From contig CM021320.1 in assembly GCA_010645155.1 (NCBI GenBank), positions 8,136,270-8,200,269 on the forward strand: 64,000 bases of DNA, in the 5' to 3' direction. The position numbers and the translations under genes are program-made. Positions 56,530 through 64,000 of the stretch are shown here, piece after piece; within the stretch, counting starts at the first letter, position 1, and every line of letters begins with the position of its first letter. Under the pieces are notes generated by a model. That model did not search any database. It was not told the origin of the DNA and saw only the letters and a list, made by a program, of their open reading frames with translations. Source of the DNA: Tigriopus japonicus. Its lineage: Eukaryota; Arthropoda; Copepoda; Harpacticoida; Harpacticidae.

Positions 56530-59500
56530 TTCCAAACGTTGAAAGCTTTTACACAACAGAAAATGCAAGGTACAAGAGACGTAAAATGATAAAGTCAATA
56601 TTTGAAGATGATTCCATTTAAAATGTCACCTTTTCTGAAAATCGACAATCGAAAAGTGTGCCTGTATGAGGGCTAAAGACTCCTGTGACCTTTCATTTTT
56701 TGTCATGTTTACTTTTGATCTGTTGTATTACACAGCGATCGTCCTATTTTTACTTCAAAAATATCACACTTGATTTCTGTTCAGACTTGTTTGAACCAAA
56801 ATTTTATTTCATCTTGTGTATACTTATTTGTTATTTTTCCGGAAAGAACACATTTATGATATTTCATCTAGTTATTTATGGTTAATTGCATGCAAGGGTA
56901 TTTGGAACAAAGGTTTTAAAATACACAAGTACTTGGAAACACGAGTCCGAAATATCCTGTTGAGAAGACAATTGGCCGGCGAACTAATGATAAACCACTA
57001 GTCATGCCTGATGATGTTTTTACCGGGAAAACGGAGGAAAAAAAGAGAAGGAAAAATGAGCATTCAAAAGGAGCACCTGAACAAATGAATTTTATCGTGA
57101 ACATAGTGTTGGCTACATCAAACAGACTCCAAAATAAGTGGGCAGCAGAGGAGTAAACTCTAGATCTAGACTTACTTGTTCTCAGTTGATCCTTCACACC
57201 ACTACAGGGTTAGGCGGAAATAGTGGAACATGAATATTGAAAAATAAATCTTTACCAACAAGGTCAATAGGAAAGCATTGCTTTATAAAGTTGCTCCTTA
57301 TGTAACATACGATAACATAATGGAATATTATTTGTCGTGTCCCCTTTGCGCCAATCCACCGCCCTGAACGTCTTGGTATCAATGTCACCACTTGCATGCA
57401 CTTATTCCTCCTCTGGGATATCATCTCATGCTCCTTCAGCTATGCCAAAAGTTGTTCTTCTTTTACGATTTGATCAACAGTTATGGGGGACACATTTTAG
57501 TCTTTGGCCACCATGTTCATGGACCAAGCCGGATTTCATGTGATCTTACAGGTAATGGCCTTGAACAGCATAGGAGTCCTTCTTTAATCTAATGTTTCAC
57601 TAATTCTGCCTCAACCTGTAGGTTTGTCGTTCTCCGTAGGTCAGATGTTAACTGCATTAATCCAAGTAGCTCGAGTATACCAAAGTGTAGTAAAAAGAAC
57701 GATGCTTAAGCGTAGTACGTGTATTAGTACATAGGAAGCTACCTTTTAAACGAAACTTGTTTGCTGAGACTAAACCCGAGAATGGATATTTTGATTATAC
57801 TTTCGTGTACTTGAGTTATTTGAATAAGCGCTGTGAACATCCGAGCTTAGACTGTATCTACACACGCTCAATTTTAGCCTTGAGCGTGTGGACACGTTTG
57901 TTGTAATTATTGAATGACTGAATACTATTTCCCAAGAAGTTGTTATTGATCAATCATGACTCTGTTTGCGTGCCTCACGTTCGACAAAAACGTTCAGAAA
58001 CAAGTTACATTGAGGCTTACATGGATTAATCTTTAAAATGGCCTTTGCGAGTTTCCGAAACAACTAGGCCATCTTATCAAGAATGTAATGAAGCAGCTTT
58101 AAAATGGATGGTTTGATATTCATGAGACTGTACGATCGTTCTATGGGTATCTGATCTGTATCCACAAAAGACGGACATGTTACATGAAATATGTATTATA
58201 TTGATTATCTCTTGTTTGATTGGTATCATACAACATGACACCCTTTCAATAATTAGCCTTCAAGTCAGAATCAAGACAGAAAGACAAACACAATGAACCT
58301 TGGTACTAATCTACTCGAGTCTACTACAACGAATTTTAAGCCATTTTCCTCCTTTCAACGCTGAACTTTTCAGAGCCACACGCACTTAAAACACGACACA
58401 AACTCACGACCAACCGTAATCATTTGGCTTATTTATGGTGCTTTTGCACTTCGACGGTTTGCAAAATCTGGTTTAAGGTTCCTCCAAGTCGTTTGTTCAT
58501 GAATGGATGGAGGAACCCTTTTGCGGTGTGCACTATAATAGCCCATGAAGCCCTTTACGAAGGAATGAGGAAAACGGCAAGAAAAGACAAGAACGACGGC
58601 GAAAGAAATAGACAGAGAGAGAGGAAGGCAATCCTCGTGGGCCAAAAAGAGTTGGAATTTGAGGCGAATGCATTAAAGCCGCTAGAGATCTCGGAGGAAG
58701 GTGAACGAACACTCTGTGTGTGCATGCACGGTTGTGGAAAGGGCGGTGGTAATATTATCAGTAGCAGTAAAAGCAGCAGCAGTAGAACTAGAGGTAATGT
58801 AAAGAAAAGGTAAATGCATTTCGGAGCCAAAAAGCGAGACCTAACGATTGGGAACAAGTTTTTTGGGGGGTAATACTTTTCCTTCTTGGGTTTAACAAAC
58901 TTTGTCACCGTGACACATAACGTTTGAATTTGAACCGTGAACTTTTCACGTGAAGTTGAGATAGAGACCTACTTTGGGGGCTAAAAAATACTTTGGTTCT
59001 ATTTTCCCACCGAAAACCACATTTTTCCTGGATGATTTTTCATTAATCCGAAGATCGGCAACAGACATTAGTAGAAATAATCAACAACGCATATTTCTAA
59101 GGGGCAGATTTTTAGTGAATAAATTGGAAAAAATTGTTGGCTTTTTCGAAGAAAATGTAAGTAATATTAAAAGTGTTTTTAAAAAAGCTTTTGTGCATCT
59201 AATGGCAGGTTTAAGTTGAAATTATCCGCAGAATATGTCAAAATATCGATGCTTGGGCAAAGCTAATCATTGTTCCAAAACGTAGCCATCTTTTTTGATG
59301 TACAGACTTGTAAACATCAATTCAATGTGACCAAGCTAAAAACATATCGTAAAATTCGTCTCTTTTAAATATATTTCATGACATTTAAAGGTTTCAAAAC
59401 GTTATGGGAATGACGATGTTTGCAATTCTTTATCAGCTTCAACAAAATGTTATTCTGTACTCGAACATTGCCAAAAACTGTGGATATTTACAATTGCCAA

Positions 59501-60719
59501 TGCTATTAATGTAATTAATAATGACCTGCCAACAAAACTCTTGCTGTGTTGGATGAGGTTCAGCACATCTAAAGAAGTTTTATTGGAGTTTCGAGCAAGG
59601 AAGACTAAGAGCCTTTAATAAAATGGTTTACAGGATGGGGGACAAAAACAACAAAAGTTTTCTTTGAACAAGTGAATGTGCTTGTGTCATCTAAATGACT
59701 TTATGCTCATTGAAGTTAAAGGCCATGCTTACATTTTCGTCTAATTTAATTCACTTGCTATATCATACAAAAAGCGGGGTTGTTTTGAAGAGAGAGTGAA
59801 GATTAAGGTTACCGTTCCCTTCGTTTTGGAGTTGTTAAGAAATTGCATGTTCCTCCAGTAACTTCACTCGAGATCGTCAATTGGAACGCTTTTTCGTACA
59901 AACGAAAGAAAACCTGGACCATGGAGATCTAGAATAAACTTGATTGTGCATTGCGACCACAGTCGAAAAAATGCTGTACAGAAAACTTGGTTAGCTGCGT
60001 TCAGTCCAAAAGTTTTAGACATTTTTGCTTCGTTAGGAAAACGGAAAAAAATGGTCGCTTTGCCTGCATTTCCTATTGCCTCAGAATAACATCGCATCGG
60101 CTTTTCAAATCCCGGGATAATATTCAGTAATCACTCAATTCTCGTTGGTTGAGGTTTCGACCATAGCCTGAACATAAATGAGAACTAGTATATGTGAGTA
60201 TGATTTAGATCGGTGTGAATAGCTCTTGAACCTTGTGTTGCCTGTCTATACATGGTCTTAAGGAAGCTTTACTTCAGTAACCTGAGGCGGACACCACTCA
60301 ATTACTGGACGTGATGGCAGAGGTAAAATTTAGCATTTTTGCTCCCATTTGAGGAATTCGAGTACTGTATGTCTAATAGGTACTGTGCCAAGAATCATCG
60401 AGAATTTGTCTATCAACTTTCAGCTCAATCGAATAAAGGAAACAATAGTCTCTTTATCTCTTTTAAAAGTCTCTTTAAAGTCTTCAAAATTCAGACATAG
60501 TGAACTCATTTGAGAACAAAGTGAAAATCTTGCAACAAGAGGGTTAAGCCATTCAGTTTCTGCATGCTTTTGCCAGACCTTTCAAGAAGCATAACTTTTG
60601 ATTTCGTAGTTCAATTGAGCTGAAAATAAAACATGAACTCTGTGAGGTCCAAATCTCTGTTCAAAGAAAGATGAACGCAATCTTTTGATTCAAATCAGAA
60701 TTCCTAATTTTATTAATGA
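56530..60719. other. Intergenic downstream of DNAI2
   Basis: No gene is supported. A GC-richer patch at 58440-58810 holds a 129-codon plus frame with a charged middle and an AGC/AGT serine run; it lacks a recognisable domain and is left uncalled. A perfect 11-bp hairpin CACACGCTCAA/TTGAGCGTGTG lies at 57861-57890. Around 60240-60620 are faint matches to the CAAG foldback family (AACTTTTGATTTCGTAGTTC, GAGCTGAAAAT). Confidence 0.45.
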
Positions 60720-61425
60720 CAGGGGTGTAATTTTCAAGCAAATGCGATTTTATGTCCTAAAACATGCCGATTTGCTATTTGCAAGCTTTTATAATTTATT
60801 TGCTGTTTTTCATTTTATCGGCCATTATTGGGCAAATAAATGCAGACTACGTCATTTTGGGCCCATTAATGCAAGAAATGTCTTTGTGGGCAAATAAATC
60901 CAAACGTTGTCTTTTTGGGCAAATAAATGCAAAAAATGTTCTTTTGGGCAAAAATAGTTTTTGCCCAAAAATCCAAAGAAACAATTTTCAGATGAGGTTT
61001 TGTCCGACCATTGGACGCAATCATTGACAATCTTGAATAAAAATAAGTCTTGACAATAAAATCTTGACAGTAAAAACAATCTGAACAACACTATTTCTCT
61101 GAAAGATAACATAATGGCAACAGAAAGAAATATTTCCATCAAGAAAAACAGTTGACGTTTTGCCAAAGAGTGGCATTATAAACTGAGTCCTGGCAACTAA
61201 ATGTAAATCTTACCACAATTGGCACAAAGATCAACTGGTTAAAACTCACATATTGCCGCCCCAATTGCATTCCATTTTATTTTTAACGAAACACTATCCC
61301 AATTTTCCAAATTTTGTGGTCAGTTTAGCCATATAATTTTTTTGTGTTTTTTTGCCAATTTGGACTTGTTTATTCCATTTTTGGGCCTAAAAGGCATACT
61401 TTATTTGCCAAAAATCTGCACCCTA
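60720..61425. mobile_element. Candidate hAT-like element containing a minisatellite
   Basis: Left end CAGGGGTGTAATTTTCAAGC, inverted right end TAGGGTGCAGATTTTTGGC. Both are followed by AAAT and further shared blocks (TCCTAAAACATGCC and CTTTTAGG partners). No matching TSD. The interior carries the 29-bp repeat array. Confidence 0.4.
60828..60973. repeat. 29-bp minisatellite, about five units
   Basis: The landmark TGGGC recurs at 60829, 60858, 60887, 60916 and 60945, exactly 29 bases apart. The unit is roughly TTGGGCAAATAAATGCAAAA followed by ACGTTCTT. The last unit ends in a short inverted copy (TTTTTGCCCAAAAA). Confidence 0.85.
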
Positions 61426-61712
61426 TGATAACCGTTTGAGTCCATCTTTGACGAAGTCCTTGACGTGGAATTCGGCCGAAATTGAATCCTGAAAATCATT
61501 GTTATTCTTGCACACCCTAACTTTCACTAGAAATGGGCCGAAAGGGTGTTTACAGAATTGGAATACATGAAAATATCGAAACTGAATTGGGAGCGAAAAC
61601 TAGAAACTTTCGATACATACATTTTGTGAAAAAGAAACCCCTTTTTCGAAGTACATCGCTCCTAGCTCTTGTTCTCCTTCGCTTTGGGAAGGGTTAATGG
61701 TTACGTTACGAA

Positions 61713-61850
61713 ATGCCGGGCCAAATCCCGCCTGAAGCTCTTGTGGTTCAGCCCCAATTCACAATAGTACATTTGGAAGAAACCCTAGTTGCGATTACGT
61801 CCAAGGTGGAGGCTGAGCCACGCAAACCAAACACGGACGCAGAGCACTAG
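61713..61850 (+). other. Small coding-like frame, possible first exon
   Basis: ATG at 61713 opens 45 codons (MPGQIPPEALVVQPQFTIVH..., ending KPNTDAEH) in a GC-richer patch with codon use like the real exons here. An internal AAG-GTGGAG could act as a donor. It may be a micropeptide, the first exon of a gene to the right of the window, or chance. Confidence 0.25.
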
Positions 61851-62090
61851 AGGCATTCATTTTCCAGGTCGTTGAATACACAACCAAGGTAATTCTGACA
61901 TTTGGGAATATGAATTTGTACTAAACAGATTAATTTCCCCTTCCATAGAGTGTTTCTAGGACCTGATAATAAATTCAAGCGTTTGGCTCGTTTGTGGGAT
62001 AAACTAGAGGTCATGCATACATTGATGGACTAGTTCTTGCGTTAACCACACACGTACCTTACAACAGTGACAAGGAAACATTGCTTTGGG

Positions 62091-62540
62091 CAAGAAGCAC
62101 GGAATTCATCGAGTGGGAGGCTAGCAATGAGAATTATGATTTCCAGCAGAAACGAACCATTTGCGTTCTTCTGCAAATGAGACCTGGTTTGCATTGAGAA
62201 GAACACGTATTTCAAATTTCAGCCCAATCGAATGCCGGAGTGAAAAGTTATGCCTTCTCAAACTTCTGTACTGAAGAGAGCATAGACTGAATGAACTCGC
62301 CCTTTTGTGGTAAAACGATTACCACAAAAGGGCTAGATCATTCATTCTCGGTAGGATTTGCACTGAACTTTGAGTGAACATAACTTTTGTCTCCTATGTT
62401 CGATTGAGCTGAAAATTGAAATACGTATTCTTGTCAACATATGCAAGGTCTCATTTGCAGAAGAACGTAAATGAATTGTTCTTACTGGAAATCATTGTTC
62501 ACATTGCTAGCCTCACACTCCATGATTCCAGTGCTTCTTG
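62091..62540. mobile_element. CAAG-type foldback element, intact copy
   Basis: 450 bp, nearly all paired: CAAGAAGCACGGAATTCAT against ATGATTCCAGTGCTTCTTG. It runs inward to a perfect centre GCCCTTTTGTGGTAA/TTACCACAAAAGGGC (62299-62333). The flanks CTTTGGG (62084-62090) and CTTTGGG (62541-62547) are an exact 7-bp duplication. No coding capacity. Confidence 0.85.
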
Positions 62541-62858
62541 CTTTGGGTGAAGGAAACCGATATTGCTGTCACCGAGAGAAGTCTTTCCAAAGGCTTGATA
62601 TCACAAACCCGTTTTTTAAACTGTAAGGAGGGTGAAGTTTCTAGTCTGAAAAGGCCACTGATACAATTTATAATAGAAAAATGGAAACACTGTTTCCATT
62701 TCTGATTTAGTTCAATCTGATTTTCAATCTGTTCAATCATTTTTGCGCGCACTACTTTATTGTGACTACCAAATCACGTAAACATTACAATTGTTGCTTC
62801 TGTGAAAAATGCGTTCGTTCATGGAGAATATCCAAAAAAAAACTGCTTTTGAAGAGTA

Positions 62859-63614
62859 CTGATGTGTTTCGAGTTGGATTTTTTGCAGAGTTTTGCCACT
62901 TTGGTTTTTAGGGTCAAAAATCTGACCACAACTAAACTTTTCAACAAGCAATAGACCTTATCTACCAAAAAATATGGCAGCACTGCCAACTCGAAATCCA
63001 TTTTTTAACTATTGATGCAAGGATTTCGAAAAATAATGGATTGAGGTCGAAGCTTTGTTATGACTAGTCTTGGTCACCCAGGGTGATGATCAAGTGGTCT
63101 TAAAATACGTTCTAATAAGAAATGGTATTCATTGTCTGCATCTTGTTGGTCAAATTTCAACTTTAAAACTTAGCAATAACTAAAAATGCCACTGAAAACT
63201 TGCTTTAAACATATTTCGAAGGATATTTGTATTTCCTCTCCCCTTAATCAAAAGCACTTTTTTCGATCTTCGAGTTCAAGTTTGATCACGCTGAAAAAAA
63301 TGGAGGAAGTTGCTCATCTGCTTTCCAACTGTTTCCAACACAACCGAAAACTGTCCTTCTAGGCTGTTGGTAAAATCAGGCTGAATTGGCAGCGTGCCTT
63401 AGTAGCTGTGACCAAGGATAGTCATAACAAAAAGCTGCGACTTTGTCCTTATCTAAAGATGTCCTTGATTGATGTAAATCAAAATCAAACTAGTTCGAGT
63501 GTTGGCAAATTGGTCCCTATTTAGGTCTTTTCAAAAAGTTCACTATGCCCTTTAGCTTTTTAACACCTATAAACTTCCGAGTCAAAACTGGCAGCACTCT
63601 ATTGAAGACATCAG
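62859..63614. mobile_element. TA-flanked TIR element (MITE family A), copy 4, split
   Basis: The left half 62859-63017 (CTGATGTGTTTCGAGTTGG start, TA before it) and right half 63475-63614 (AACTAGTTCGAGTGTTGGC, ACTTCCGAGTCAAAA) are the two parts of one element. A 450-bp element is inserted in the middle. The right terminus is eroded to GAAGACATCA. Confidence 0.8.
63018..63467. mobile_element. 450-bp TIR element nested in MITE family A
   Basis: Starts CAAGGATTTCG, ends GATGTCCTTG. Long imperfect arms include AAGCTTTGTTATGACTAGTC / inverted AGCTTTTTGTTATGACTATC and CTTGGTCAC on both. The flanks ATTGATG at 63011-63017 and 63468-63474 are an exact 7-bp duplication of host-element sequence. No open frame of note. 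Confidence 0.85.
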
Positions 63615-64000
63615 ATTATGGGTGCCATTAAGATCAAGCAAAGTTTTTCACACTATTTTTGCATTGGACAAACATCATTAATGACAGTCCTAAAAGATTG
63701 AACAGATTGAAATCGGATTGAATCGCATCACTAGTTTTCATTTCAGACTGAAATGTGAATGTTTCTCAAACTGAGAAACCGCGGAGGAAGTTTGCCACGC
63801 TTAACTTTCACAACCAATCCGAAAAGTTGTGGTAGACGGTATCCCGCTTGTTGACTTGCATTTTGTTTTGATTTATTCTACCCTGAAGGCTTTGAAAATT
63901 GCTCAACAATGGAAGGTATTGAAATAATAGAGCCTCTCCAAAAATGGTCGTTACATGTACGATTACTTACTCTTGCAATGGAAAAATCATCGCTGAAGTT
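63615..64000. other. Right edge, no gene seen
   Basis: AT-rich sequence without splice-flanked open frames or repeats that match others in the window. Confidence 0.4.

Noticed and set aside
58424..58813. 129-codon plus frame and the overlapping Leu-rich minus frame at 58555-58908
   Set aside because: Low-complexity AGC/AGT run generates both; no domain. Could be an untranslated or promoter patch.

Overview
This is invertebrate nuclear DNA: AT-rich, with GT-AG spliced genes, introns from about 60 bp to 14.7 kb, a class II tRNA-derived SINE and many non-autonomous DNA transposons. An arthropod, perhaps a crustacean, fits the secreted Apple/PAN-type protein and the compact IkB-like gene, but that placement is a judgement from protein style, not a demonstrated result.

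Three protein genes are well supported. (1) At the left edge is the 3' part of a secreted, Cys-rich Apple/PAN-like protein on the + strand (exons 1-472 and 1623-1949). (2) Most of the window is one + strand gene for the axonemal outer-arm dynein intermediate chain 2 (DNAI2, WD-repeat). It has twelve coding exons from 20057 to 56226 giving 638 aa. A second possible first exon lies at 14509-14738 and would give 704 aa. All junctions were phased by hand and the protein follows DNAI2 from end to end, with an added Gly-rich stretch near the C-terminus. (3) Inside the 14.7-kb sixth intron of DNAI2, on the - strand, sits an intronless ankyrin-repeat gene resembling IkB/nuclear IkB proteins (42009-43274, 421 aa).

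The rest is intergenic or intronic DNA filled with transposon remains. These include a Leu-tRNA-like SINE, once as a dimer; a second SINE inserted in a foldback element; a four-copy ~300-bp TA-flanked terminal inverted repeat (TIR) element, one copy split by a 450-bp element with its own target-site duplication (TSD); three hAT-type elements with exact 8-bp TSDs, one carrying a nested 688-bp mariner-like element; further weaker hAT-like elements; palindromic GGCCCCGGG elements; near-complete foldbacks beginning CAAG; a 2-kb inverted repeat; a 3 x 120-bp tandem repeat; and a 29-bp minisatellite.

No rRNA, functional tRNA, CRISPR or prokaryotic-style system is visible. The most notable points are the antisense IkB-like gene nested in a ciliary dynein gene, the two competing DNAI2 start exons, and three separate transposon-in-transposon nests whose order of insertion can be read from their TSDs.
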